From NCBI GenBank assembly GCA_029907055.1, contig JARYMO010000044.1, positions 1-9,980 of the forward strand: a stretch of DNA of 9,980 nucleotides, written 5' to 3'. The notes beneath the pieces are model-generated. The model did no database searches. It saw only the letters and a list, made by a program, of their open reading frames with translations, and had not been told where the DNA came from. This document shows, piece by piece, positions 1 to 6,447 of the stretch; the first letter of the stretch is position 1, and each line of letters starts with the position of its first letter. A program made the position numbers and the translations under genes. Source of the DNA: Syntrophomonadaceae bacterium. Lineage in GTDB: Bacteria > Bacillota > Syntrophomonadia > Syntrophomonadales > Syntrophothermaceae.

Positions 1-19
1 ATAGGTCCCAATTACCTCC

Positions 20-25
20 TATACT
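20..25 (+). promoter_or_regulatory. possible -10 element TATACT ahead of the thiolase leader
   Basis: TATACT matches the sigma-70/sigma-A -10 consensus at five of six positions. It would place the transcription start near base 32, at the foot of the hairpin at 30-55. The -35 hexamer would fall at or before the window edge, so it cannot be checked. This is a single-element match and may be chance. Confidence 0.25.
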
Positions 26-29
26 CCGG

Positions 30-69
30 CGGGCAACGGTTGCCCCCGTTGCCCGGCCCTCCTTTTTTT
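30..69 (+). terminator. hairpin followed by T7 run: terminator of an off-window gene or 5' leader structure
   Basis: Bases 30-39 pair perfectly with 46-55 (10 bp, mostly G-C) around a 6-base loop, and seven T residues follow at 63-69. The T-run starts about 7 bases after the stem, farther than ideal. The simplest reading is the rho-independent terminator of a gene ending before the window. Because a -10-like element lies immediately upstream, an attenuator or stabilising leader for the thiolase mRNA is also possible. Confidence 0.5.
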
Positions 70-102
70 GGCTTCGAGAGATTCGTGTGATGATGAGAGA
101 TT

Positions 103-109
103 GAGGAGG
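103..109 (+). promoter_or_regulatory. ribosome binding site that fixes the thiolase start
   Basis: GAGGAGG ends 9 bases before ATG 119. It abuts ATG 110 directly, so that codon is badly spaced, and the TTG at 68 has no comparable site. This argues for translation from 119, where homology to thiolases also begins. Confidence 0.75.
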
Positions 110-118
110 ATGCTGCAA

Positions 119-1348
119 ATGGCGAGAGAATTCCAAGAAGTCGTAATGGTAAGCGCCTGCCGGACCCCCATCGGGTCCTACGGAGGCAGCCTGGCCAGCC
201 TCAAGGCCAACGAGCTCACCAAGATCGTGGCGGCAGAAGCCATCAGGCGTGCCGGCATCGAGCCCACCCAGGTTGACGAAATCGTATCCGGTATGTGCCT
301 GCACCACGGCAACGGGTCCCTTCCCCCGCGCATCGTGGCCATGCAGATCGGCATGGACAAGCGCTCCGGGGCCACCATGCTCAGCCAGAACTGCGCCTCC
401 GGCATGCGCGCGCTGGATGTGGCCGCTATGAAACTGATGCTGGGGGATACCGAAATCGCGCTGGTGACCGGCACCGAGAGCATGAGCAACATCCCCTACC
501 TGGCGCCTGCCATGCGCTGGGGTGCCCGCATGGGTGACACCAAGATGCAGGACTCGATGCTCTCCGACGGTCTCATCTGCCAGCTGGCCGGCGGGCACAT
601 GGGCATGACGGCCGAGAACATCGCCGAGCTGTACGGCATTACCCGCGAGGAATGCGACGAGCTGGCGCTCATCAGCCACACCCGGGCGGCGCGGGCAGTG
701 GACGAGGGCCGCTTCAAGCGCGAGATCGTACCGGTGGAGATCAAGACCAAGAAGGGCGTGACCCTGTTCGAGAACGACGAGCATCCCATCCGCGGGACCA
801 ATCTGGAGAAGATGGCCAAGCTGCCGCCGGCCTTCAAGAAGGGCGGGGTGGTGACTGCTGCCAACGCCTCGGGCATCAACGATGCGTCCGCGGCGGTGGT
901 CCTGATGACCAAGAAGAAGGCCCAGGAGCTGGGCATCAAGCCGCTGATGAAGCTCATCGCGGTGGGCACCGAGGGCGTGGCCCCCGAAGTCATGGGCCTG
1001 GGACCGGCAGTGGCCATCCCCAAGGTCCTGAAGATGGCCGGCATGAAGTACGACGATGTCGAGTACTGGGAGATCAACGAGGCCTTCGCTGCCCAGGTGC
1101 TGGGTGTGAAACGGATGATCAAGGACGAGTTCGGCATTGAGATGAACATGGGGACCCTGACCGAGGACGGCAACATCAACACCAACGGCTCCGGTATTGG
1201 CCTGGGCCACCCGGTGGGATGCACCGCCCTGCGCATTATCGTCAGCCTCTACTACGAGCTCGAGCGCACCGGCAAGACGGTGGGTGGCGCATCGCTGTGC
1301 GTGGGCGGCGGTCCGGCCATGGCCTCCCTGTGGACCCGGGACATCTAG
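119..1348 (+). CDS. thiolase (acetyl-CoA C-acyltransferase family)
   Basis: This is a 409-residue thiolase, the usual length for a bacterial condensing or degradative enzyme of about 390-410 residues. It catalyses reversible thiolytic cleavage of 3-ketoacyl-CoA to acetyl-CoA plus a shortened acyl-CoA, in the cytoplasm. All family landmarks are visible: the nucleophilic Cys92 in QNCASGM, His160 in GGHMGMTAEN, NEAF at 320-323, His364 in GLGHPVG and the second catalytic Cys394 in CVGGG. A complete active site is therefore present. The start at 119 was chosen over upstream in-frame TTG 68 and ATG 110 from ribosome-site spacing. The neighbour 110 bases downstream is an acyl-CoA dehydrogenase, so the pair supplies the first and last steps of a beta-oxidation round; the hydratase and 3-hydroxyacyl-CoA dehydrogenase are not in view. 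Substrate chain length, and whether it works degradatively or biosynthetically, cannot be read from the sequence. Confidence 0.95.
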   Translation: MAREFQEVVMVSACRTPIGSYGGSLASLKANELTKIVAAEAIRRAGIEPTQVDEIVSGMCLHHGNGSLPPRIVAMQIGMDKRSGATMLSQNCASGMRALDVAAMKLMLGDTEIALVTGTESMSNIPYLAPAMRWGARMGDTKMQDSMLSDGLICQLAGGHMGMTAENIAELYGITREECDELALISHTRAARAVDEGRFKREIVPVEIKTKKGVTLFENDEHPIRGTNLEKMAKLPPAFKKGGVVTAANASGINDASAAVVLMTKKKAQELGIKPLMKLIAVGTEGVAPEVMGLGPAVAIPKVLKMAGMKYDDVEYWEINEAFAAQVLGVKRMIKDEFGIEMNMGTLTEDGNINTNGSGIGLGHPVGCTALRIIVSLYYELERTGKTVGGASLCVGGGPAMASLWTRDI

Positions 1349-1368
1349 CCCCAGAAGGTGAACGTGTG

Positions 1369-1400
1369 GCGGGGTGACGGCCGTGCCGGCCGTCACCCGC
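1369..1400 (+). other. intercistronic hairpin between thiolase and acyl-CoA dehydrogenase
   Basis: Bases 1372-1382 are an exact inverted repeat of 1388-1398. One further G-C pair closes a 3-base loop, and two outer pairs follow after a bulged G. No T-run follows, so it is not a standard rho-independent terminator. It may protect or process the mRNA and set different expression of the two genes, or slow polymerase. Confidence 0.55.
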
Positions 1401-1458
1401 TCGATTCGGCACACCGGCCGCGTGCGTGACCGGTACAGGAAATGGAGGTACTCGAGCA

Positions 1459-3297
1459 ATGGCATCCAACTTTGCGGTCAACAACATCCGCGACTACGAG
1501 TTCATCATCCAGGAATGGCTGCCCACCGAAGGGGTGTTCAACTACCCGCAGTTTGCCGGCTACTATTCCCGGGATGACATCAAGGCGGTCCTCAATCCCA
1601 TCCTGAAGATGTGCAAGGAAGTCATCGAGCCCACCAACAACGAGAACGAAACGCACCCCGTCACCTACAAGGAAGGCAAGGTGACCACTCCCCCCAGCTA
1701 CGGGCCGCTGTTCAAGAAGCTGCAGAGCGAAGGCTGGGGCACGAGCAACATCGACAACTCCGAAGGCGCCATGGTCATGCCGGAGATGCTGCACGCGGCG
1801 GTGTGGGAGCTCATCTGCGCGGCCAACCCCACCTTCATGCCCTACGTGCTGCTCACCAGCGGCGCCGCCGACCTCATCCAGACCTACGGCGACGAGAAGC
1901 TGAAGGCGATGTTCCTGCCCAAGATGATGGACGGCACCTGGTCCGGCACCATGTGCCTGACCGAGCCCAGTGCCGGGTCCGACGTGGGCGACATCCTGTC
2001 CCGGGCCTACCCCACCGATCACCCGCGCATCTTCAACATCAAGGGCAACAAGATATTCATCACCGCCGGTGACAACGACTTTACCGAGAACATCATCCAC
2101 CTGTACCTGGCCCGCATCGAGGGAGCCCGCCCCGGGACGGCCGGCATCTCCCTGTTCGTGGTGCCCAAGTACTGGGTCAACGAGGATGGCAGCCTGGAGG
2201 ACAACGATGTCCAGTGCACCGGCGTGGAGCACAAGATGGGCCAGCACGGCTCGGTGACCGCGTCCCTGGCCATGGGCGAGAACGGCAAGTGCCGGGGCTG
2301 GCTGCTGGGCGTGGACCCGCGCGAGAACGACGGCAAGGGCGAGGGCATGGCCCAGATGTTCCAGATGATGAACCTGGCCCGCATGGAGACCGGGCACATG
2401 GCCCTCTCCTGCATCATGAACGCCTTCGCCAATGCCCGCGACTATGCCAAGGAAAGGGTGCAGGGACGCCCCTTCACCAACCCCAAGGCCGGCCGGGTGG
2501 CCATCATCAACCACGAGGACATCAAGCGCACCCTCATGCTGGGCAAGGCGCACGTTGACGCCATGCGCGCCATGATGTACCGCGTGTACCTGGCCTTCGA
2601 CCAGCGCCACCGCGACCCCGACCCGGCGGTGCGCAAGGCGGCGGCGGAACTCATCGAGATGACCACCCCGCTGTGCAAGGCCTACCCCTCTGACGAGGGC
2701 TGGTGGCTTATCGCCGAGGCCATCCAGGCCTACGGCGGCTACGGCTACTGCTCCGAGTACCCGGTGGAGCAGATCGCCCGCGACATGAAGATCTACTCCA
2801 TCTGGGAGGGGACCAACTTCATCCAGTCCATGGACCTGGTGGGTCGCAAGATGAACATGAAGGGCGGCTCGGTGTTTGCCAACTGGGTGAAGGAAATGGT
2901 GGACTTCTACGAGGCCAACAAGGACAATGCCGACCTGGCCAAGGAATTCGCCAACCTGGGACGCGCCCTCAAGGCCTACCAGGAGATGATCGCGGCACTG
3001 GCTGGCTACGCCAAGTCCAACCCGGCGCTCATCCCCCTTTACTCCCGCCGCGTGCTGACCGCCAGTGCCCAGTTGTACTGCGGCCGCCTGCTCCTCGACC
3101 AGGCACTGCTGGCCAACCGGCGCGCCAAGGAAGTGGGCCCGGAGCACTACGACTACGCCTTCTACACCGGCAAGGTGGGCTCGGCCCGCTTCTACCTGCG
3201 CAACGTGGTGCCCAACGTCTGGATGCTGTCCGAGGTGATCGTGGATGGCGACAGCTCGGCGCTGGACGTCCCGGTGGAGGCCTACGAATTCTGCTAG
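1459..3297 (+). CDS. acyl-CoA dehydrogenase, long FadE/DmdC-like type with C-terminal extension
   Basis: This is a 612-residue FAD-dependent acyl-CoA dehydrogenase, which oxidises an acyl-CoA to the trans-2-enoyl-CoA and passes electrons to an electron-transfer flavoprotein. The family signature MCLTEPSAGSDVG lies at 165-177. The second signature begins YGGYGY at 425 and runs to IYSIWEGTN at 445-453, where Glu450 aligns with the catalytic base of the family. Ordinary short-chain dehydrogenases have about 380 residues. The extra length here comes from an N-terminal cap (about residues 1-40) and a helical C-terminal region (about 470-612), as in the subgroup that includes 3-methylmercaptopropionyl-CoA dehydrogenase DmdC and AidB/FadE-like enzymes. 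The start at ATG 1459 follows GGAGG at 1444-1448 with a 10-base gap; the in-frame GTG 1426 lacks such a site. The gene probably shares an operon with the thiolase and is closed by the terminator at 3328. Its natural substrate is not evident. Confidence 0.93.
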   Translation: MASNFAVNNIRDYEFIIQEWLPTEGVFNYPQFAGYYSRDDIKAVLNPILKMCKEVIEPTNNENETHPVTYKEGKVTTPPSYGPLFKKLQSEGWGTSNIDNSEGAMVMPEMLHAAVWELICAANPTFMPYVLLTSGAADLIQTYGDEKLKAMFLPKMMDGTWSGTMCLTEPSAGSDVGDILSRAYPTDHPRIFNIKGNKIFITAGDNDFTENIIHLYLARIEGARPGTAGISLFVVPKYWVNEDGSLEDNDVQCTGVEHKMGQHGSVTASLAMGENGKCRGWLLGVDPRENDGKGEGMAQMFQMMNLARMETGHMALSCIMNAFANARDYAKERVQGRPFTNPKAGRVAIINHEDIKRTLMLGKAHVDAMRAMMYRVYLAFDQRHRDPDPAVRKAAAELIEMTTPLCKAYPSDEGWWLIAEAIQAYGGYGYCSEYPVEQIARDMKIYSIWEGTNFIQSMDLVGRKMNMKGGSVFANWVKEMVDFYEANKDNADLAKEFANLGRALKAYQEMIAALAGYAKSNPALIPLYSRRVLTASAQLYCGRLLLDQALLANRRAKEVGPEHYDYAFYTGKVGSARFYLRNVVPNVWMLSEVIVDGDSSALDVPVEAYEFC

Positions 3298-3327
3298 GAA
3301 CGCCGTCACAACAGGTTGCTCGTTCAG

Positions 3328-3360
3328 GGGCCCCCGCTCAACCAGCGGGGGCCCTTCTTC
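3328..3360 (+). terminator. rho-independent terminator after the acyl-CoA dehydrogenase
   Basis: An 11-bp perfect stem (3328-3338 with 3344-3354) closes a 5-base loop and is followed by TTCTTC. It sits 30 bases after the dehydrogenase stop, so it ends the thiolase/dehydrogenase transcript and separates it from the activator gene. Confidence 0.85.
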
Positions 3361-3530
3361 CTGCCCGGCACAATTTGACTTGCCCGCAGCGGCGCGAAAG
3401 TGCTTTCATGGTAATGACCGGACCACGCGCGCGGGGGCAGTCATGGCTGCAGGGCGCAGCCGTTCGGGGAGGCCGGCGGTAAAGCTGAGACAGCATCCAA
3501 CCGGGTGCCGACGAGCGGGGGGAAGCGAAC
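3361..3530 (+). promoter_or_regulatory. leader region of the sigma-54 activator gene
   Basis: This stretch between the terminator and the activator start should contain the activator's own promoter. A TTGACT resembling a -35 hexamer is present at 3375-3380, but no convincing -10 lies 16-18 bases downstream. A GGGGGGAA ribosome binding site at 3517-3524 supports the GTG start at 3531. No gene is seen. Confidence 0.3.
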
Positions 3531-4928
3531 GTGCCGGATCTGCTGGATGAGAACCTCATTCCATTCCTGAGAGGGCTGGCCCTCAATCCCTACATGGGTA
3601 TTGTCATCGTCAACCGCGAAGGCACCGTGCTGGTCGCCAACGACACCTACCTGGAAACGGTAGGCAAGACCCGGGAAGAGGCTATCGGCAAGCACGTGCT
3701 GGAGGTGACCCCCAACTCCCTGCTGCCGGAGGTGCTGGAGACAGGCCGGGTGTACCTGGCCGACCACTGGCCGGTCAACGGCCACGACACCATCGTGGCC
3801 CGGTTCCCCATCTGGAAGGACGGAGAGATTATTGGCGCGGTGGGCAAGAGCCTGTTCCTCGACCTCTCCGGGGCCAAGGTGCTGGCGCGGCGCATGCAGG
3901 AGCTGGAGCGCGAGCTCGATGCCTACCGCCAGGAGGTGCGTGACCTGCACCGGGCGCGGTGGCAGCTGCATGACATCATCGGCGACAGCCCGGCCATGAC
4001 CGAGGTGAGAAAGCTGGCCGAGCAGATGGCCCGCACCACCTCCACGGTGCTGGTCACCGGCGAGAGCGGGTGCGGCAAGGAACTGGTGGCCCACGCCATC
4101 CACTGCGTCAGCGACCGCTGGGAGCAGCCCTTCATCCGGGTCAACTGTGCGTCGCTGCCGGAGCACCTGCTGGAATCGGAGCTGTTCGGGTACGAGGACG
4201 GGGCCTTCACCGGGGCCCGCAAAGGGGGCAAACCCGGCAAGTTCGAACTGGCCGACGGGGGCACCATTTTCCTGGACGAGATCGGAGACATGCCGCTGGC
4301 CATGCAGACCAAGCTGCTGTCCGTCCTGCAGGAAAAAGAGATCGAGCGGGTGGGCGGCACCCGCACCATCTACGTCAACGTACGGGTCATCGCTGCCACC
4401 AACCAGGACCTGGAGGAGATGGTGCGCCAGAAGCTCTTCCGGGGTGACCTCTACTACCGCCTGAACGTGGTGCGCCTGTCCATCCCGCCCCTCAGGGAGC
4501 GCAGGGAGGACATCCCCCTGCTGGTCAAGACCCTGCTCGGACGCATCAATGACCGCCTGCGGACTGACATCACCGAGATTACCCCCGAGGCCCTGGACCT
4601 GCTGTCCACTCACGACTGGCCCGGCAACGTGCGGGAACTGGAAAACCTACTGGAGCGGGCGGTCAACCTGGCGGACATGAACCACGAACACCGCATCATG
4701 CGCAAGCACTTCCCGTCACTGGTGCGCCCGCTGCAGGCGGCGGCGCAAGGCGACGGGAGCGACGGCGGCGAGAGCCTGACCGACTCGCTGGAGCGCATCG
4801 AGCGGCAGATGATCCTGCAGGCGCTGGAGCAGACCGGTGGCAACCGCGTGCAGACAGCCAGGCTGCTGGGCATCCACAGCTCGGCGCTGTACCGCAAGCT
4901 GGAGAAATACGGCCTGATGCGGCGGTGA
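3531..4928 (+). CDS. PAS-domain sigma-54-dependent transcriptional activator
   Basis: This 465-residue bacterial enhancer-binding protein uses ATP to remodel sigma-54 RNA polymerase at -24/-12 promoters. The domain order is clear. An N-terminal PAS sensor spans about residues 15-115, a short coiled-coil linker about 118-145, and the AAA+ domain about 150-380. A Fis-type helix-turn-helix lies at about 424-465. Walker A is GESGCGKE at 177-184, the sigma-54-contacting loop GAFTGA is at 224-229, and Walker B is TIFLDE at 245-250. The motif FRGDLYYRLNV marks sensor II/arginine-finger territory. Nothing essential is missing. There is no phosphorylatable receiver domain, so control probably comes from a ligand or signal sensed by PAS. 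It starts at GTG, follows the terminated thiolase/dehydrogenase unit and points the same way. By analogy with similar loci it may control beta-oxidation genes, but this is inference because no sigma-54 promoter is visible here. Confidence 0.93.
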   Translation: MPDLLDENLIPFLRGLALNPYMGIVIVNREGTVLVANDTYLETVGKTREEAIGKHVLEVTPNSLLPEVLETGRVYLADHWPVNGHDTIVARFPIWKDGEIIGAVGKSLFLDLSGAKVLARRMQELERELDAYRQEVRDLHRARWQLHDIIGDSPAMTEVRKLAEQMARTTSTVLVTGESGCGKELVAHAIHCVSDRWEQPFIRVNCASLPEHLLESELFGYEDGAFTGARKGGKPGKFELADGGTIFLDEIGDMPLAMQTKLLSVLQEKEIERVGGTRTIYVNVRVIAATNQDLEEMVRQKLFRGDLYYRLNVVRLSIPPLRERREDIPLLVKTLLGRINDRLRTDITEITPEALDLLSTHDWPGNVRELENLLERAVNLADMNHEHRIMRKHFPSLVRPLQAAAQGDGSDGGESLTDSLERIERQMILQALEQTGGNRVQTARLLGIHSSALYRKLEKYGLMRR

Positions 4929-5050
4929 GCGGGTAGACGCCGCGCTAGTGCTCCATTCGGCGCAGCCGGCATCCCCGGCGCAGGGGTGGGCAGGCGGCGT
5001 GATGGTGGTGAGGGGATCCTCGCGAAGGGTGGGGGAATGGAAATAGAAAG
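4929..5050. other. non-coding stretch after the activator gene
   Basis: No gene or clear signal is seen between the activator stop and the bidirectional terminator. Confidence 0.5.
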
Positions 5051-5078
5051 AAGACCTCTGCCCGCGGGCAGAGGTTTT
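5051..5078. terminator. bidirectional terminator between convergent genes
   Basis: Bases 5054-5063 and 5066-5075 form a perfect inverted repeat, extended by G-U and A-U pairs to 5051 and 5078. The right side ends in TTTT for the plus-strand activator transcript. The left flank is A-rich (AAATAGAAAGAAG), giving a U-rich tail for the minus-strand stress-protein transcript. It lies between two converging genes, as expected for a shared terminator. Confidence 0.85.
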
Positions 5079-5151
5079 GTGTTGCGTCCCGGGATGCGAC
5101 CCCCGGCGGTACTTCCAGCAATCCCGTCTTTCCAACCGACAACAGCTCCGC

Positions 5152-5574
5152 TTACTTGACGATGAAGACCGAGCACTTGGCGAAGGCGGCCACCTTCTGG
5201 GCGACACTGCCGATCTGGAAGCCCTGCGCGGCCGTCTTGCCAAGGTGACCGAGAACGATGAGCTCGATGCCTTCCTTCTCTGCGCGGGCAATGATCTGCT
5301 CGGCAGGATTGCCATGGACGATCTCCTGATCGAAGTAGATGTCTGCCCCTTCGGCCAGCTTGGCACAGCGGGCCAGCACGTCGCTGTAGGCCGTGGTCCA
5401 GAAATCGCGCGTCTGGGAGGCAAAGGGCTCGTCCATGTCCGCCCAATAGGCGTCATCGATAACCGCCAGTCCATGGAGCCTGGTGTTGTACAGGCCGGTC
5501 AACTCCACCGCCTGTGTCATGACCTTGTCCGCGTAGTCCGAATTGTCCAGCGCCACCATGATCTTCTTGCTCAC
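5152..5574 (-). CDS. universal stress protein, UspA family, ATP-binding type
   Basis: This is a 140-residue single-domain universal stress protein, the standard length for the family. The N-terminal strand IMVALDNS carries the conserved Asp10. The C-terminal nucleotide-binding signature G-x2-G-x9-G-S is intact: Gly109, Gly112, then Gly122-Ser123. It is therefore of the ATP-binding subclass rather than the non-binding UspA subclass. Such proteins are cytoplasmic and raise stress survival, but their biochemical output is mostly unknown. Translation starts at GTG 5574 behind an excellent AAAGGAGG (minus strand, 5591-5584). It is divergent from arsR and convergent with the sigma-54 activator. Its predicted promoter overlaps a sequence like the arsR operator, so it may respond to arsenic or to whatever ligand the repressor senses. 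Confidence 0.93.
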   Translation of the reverse strand: MSKKIMVALDNSDYADKVMTQAVELTGLYNTRLHGLAVIDDAYWADMDEPFASQTRDFWTTAYSDVLARCAKLAEGADIYFDQEIVHGNPAEQIIARAEKEGIELIVLGHLGKTAAQGFQIGSVAQKVAAFAKCSVFIVK

Positions 5575-5583
5575 CGCGTTTCC

Positions 5584-5591
5584 CCTCCTTT
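5584..5591 (-). promoter_or_regulatory. near-perfect ribosome binding site of the stress protein gene
   Basis: On the minus strand this reads AAAGGAGG, with 9 bases to the GTG start. Its strength supports a GTG start rather than a downstream ATG and predicts efficient translation. Confidence 0.8.
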
Positions 5592-5644
5592 ACTCGTCGC
5601 TGTCGGCTCGACGCCATGTGAGTGTCCGCGATGTCCCTATTTTC

Positions 5645-5658
5645 GTTATACCATGATA
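5645..5658 (-). promoter_or_regulatory. extended -10 promoter of the stress gene overlapped by an ArsR-like half operator
   Basis: Read on the minus strand, TGGTATAAC is an extended -10 (TGn followed by TATAAC, five of six consensus bases; plus-strand 5653-5645). Plus-strand 5649-5658 reads TACCATGATA, one mismatch from the TATCATGATA core of the palindrome ahead of arsR. A repressor bound here would block this promoter. No -35 hexamer is evident, which is tolerated by extended -10 promoters. Confidence 0.45.
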
Positions 5659-5663
5659 CCATG
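5648..5663 (+). repeat. tandem 8-bp direct repeat ATACCATG
   Basis: Two exact adjacent copies of ATACCATG (5648-5655 and 5656-5663) lie in the divergent promoter region, overlapping the stress-gene -10 element. They could be tandem protein contact sites or a chance duplication. Confidence 0.6.
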
Positions 5664-5804
5664 GAGCGCCCTGCAGGCGGAGATACCTAGAATCCGTGGC
5701 AGTTCTTGTAATGTCTGCGCAGCGCTCAGGGCTGGGGTCCTTCCGACACCGGAGGCTCCCGCGGGAGAAATGACTTGCGGAAGGCGCAGGCCGGGATTAC
5801 CATA

Positions 5805-5822
5805 AACATATCATGATATGTT
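5805..5822. promoter_or_regulatory. perfect 18-bp palindrome, likely ArsR operator
   Basis: AACATATCATGATATGTT is a perfect inverted repeat centred between 5813 and 5814, in an AT-rich island within GC-rich DNA, 34 bases before the arsR start. ArsR/SmtB repressors bind AT-rich imperfect 12-2-12-type palindromes, so autoregulation is expected. The palindrome contains TATCAT, a five-of-six match to a -10 hexamer at 5809-5814. Alternatively TTGCGG (5775-5780) and TACCAT (5798-5803) with a 17-base spacer form a weak promoter. In both cases the operator would overlap the promoter or transcription start. Confidence 0.75.
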
Positions 5823-5841
5823 GAAATGAGTCTCTGTGGGG

Positions 5842-5849
5842 AAAGGGGG
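5842..5849 (+). promoter_or_regulatory. ribosome binding site deciding the arsR start
   Basis: AAAGGGGG ends 7 bases before GTG 5857. The alternative in-frame GTG at 5836 overlaps this site's upstream flank and has no purine-rich site at proper distance, so 5857 is preferred. Confidence 0.55.
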
Positions 5850-5856
5850 TGGCCTG

Positions 5857-6261
5857 GTGATTCAGAGAGTTTCCACCGTACTCAAGGCCTTGGGCGAGCC
5901 GACGCGCCTGGCCATCGTGAGACTGCTGTCAGTACGGGAACTCTGCATCTGCGAGTTGACCGCCATCCTCGACATGAGTCAGCCGAGAATATCCCAGCAT
6001 GTCAAGGTGTTGAAGCAGGCTGGACTGGTGAAAGAACGGCGGGTCAGGCAGAGGACCTACTTCAGCCTCAATGCTGCCGAACTACGAGACGGGGACTTGT
6101 GGGTCCTGAGCGAGCTGTTCTCGGCGTCCCTGGAAGAAATACCCGAACTTCGCGCGGCGAGCCAGCGCTTTGCGCAGCTTGACCAGGACCCGAGGGTCCG
6201 GCAGTGTCGAGGCGCGGCACCGGAGGGTGGACTCTCCCGCGCGGCAGGACGTGCACAGTGA
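5857..6261 (+). CDS. arsR: ArsR/SmtB-family arsenite-responsive repressor
   Basis: This 134-residue winged-helix repressor binds operator DNA and releases it when As(III) or Sb(III) binds cysteine thiols. The core begins at about residue 5 with LKALGEPTRLAIVRLL, typical of the family. The metal-binding motif is ELCICEL with Cys30 and Cys32 at the start of the recognition-helix region, matching the ELCVCDL motif of classical ArsR, where these cysteines coordinate arsenite. The DNA-recognition helix is in MSQPRISQHVKVLKQAGLV (40-58), followed by the wing. The C-terminal tail from about residue 108 is Arg/Gly/Ala-rich, includes Cys117 and is poorly conserved in general. The GTG start at 5857 gives a normal N-terminus. 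It directly precedes an arsenite permease, consistent with local autoregulation through the palindrome at 5805. The third ligand found in some ArsR proteins is not obvious; Cys117 could contribute. Confidence 0.93.
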   Translation: MIQRVSTVLKALGEPTRLAIVRLLSVRELCICELTAILDMSQPRISQHVKVLKQAGLVKERRVRQRTYFSLNAAELRDGDLWVLSELFSASLEEIPELRAASQRFAQLDQDPRVRQCRGAAPEGGLSRAAGRAQ

Positions 6262-6447
6262 TGTCCAGGGCAGATCTACCGAGGGGCAGTGGAGTGGGCG
6301 GGAAGAGATGGGGGCGGTGGTCCGGGAGCAGAGCCGGTGACAGCAGGCGTGCTGTGGCCAGGGAGCGGGGACACCTCCTGGGAAGGCCATGGCCCCAGGG
6401 CGGGGCGGAGTGCGGGGAATAATGGGGAAGGAAGAGAGGTAGGCACA
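6262..6447 (+). other. 186-base purine-rich gap between arsR and acr3
   Basis: No convincing gene is seen. The plus strand is G-rich, with GGG runs at 6296-6298, 6300-6302, 6310-6314 and 6324-6326; the last loop is long for a stable quadruplex. A small GGCCATGGCC palindrome lies near 6385. An ATG overlapping the arsR stop (TGATG, 6259-6263) opens a 53-codon Arg/Gly-rich frame, judged not coding. No promoter or terminator is recognised, so acr3 probably reads through from the arsR promoter. Confidence 0.4.

Noticed and set aside
1367..1381. TGGC...GC with sigma-54 spacing before the acyl-CoA dehydrogenase
   Set aside because: The -12 element lacks the TT of TTGC and the bases are explained by the hairpin stem.
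1393..3309. 638-codon open frame on the minus strand opposite the acyl-CoA dehydrogenase
   Set aside because: It mirrors the codon periodicity of a high-GC gene, is rich in His/Gly/Val and shows no family motif; the plus-strand enzyme has complete motifs.
3366..3384. GGCAC...TTGCC resembling a sigma-54 -24/-12 promoter before the activator gene
   Set aside because: GG and GC are 15 bases apart instead of 12, so the elements lie on the wrong helical face.
5756..5767. Perfect palindrome CTCCCGCGGGAG before arsR
   Set aside because: Short GC-only palindromes are frequent at this base composition, and it is not AT-rich like ArsR sites.
5077..5805. 242-codon plus-strand frame opposite the universal stress protein gene
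   Set aside because: Antisense shadow; it crosses the divergent promoter region and the minus-strand gene has complete family signatures and a perfect ribosome site.
6296..6326. Possible G-quadruplex in the arsR-acr3 gap
   Set aside because: Four G-runs exist but the loops are 1, 7 and 9 bases, beyond the usual limit for a stable intramolecular structure.
6261..6422. 53-codon frame whose ATG overlaps the arsR stop (TGATG)
   Set aside because: The overlap suggests coupling, but the product is Arg/Gly/Trp-rich with no motif, there is no ribosome site beyond the arsR end, and base composition is that of the G-rich spacer.
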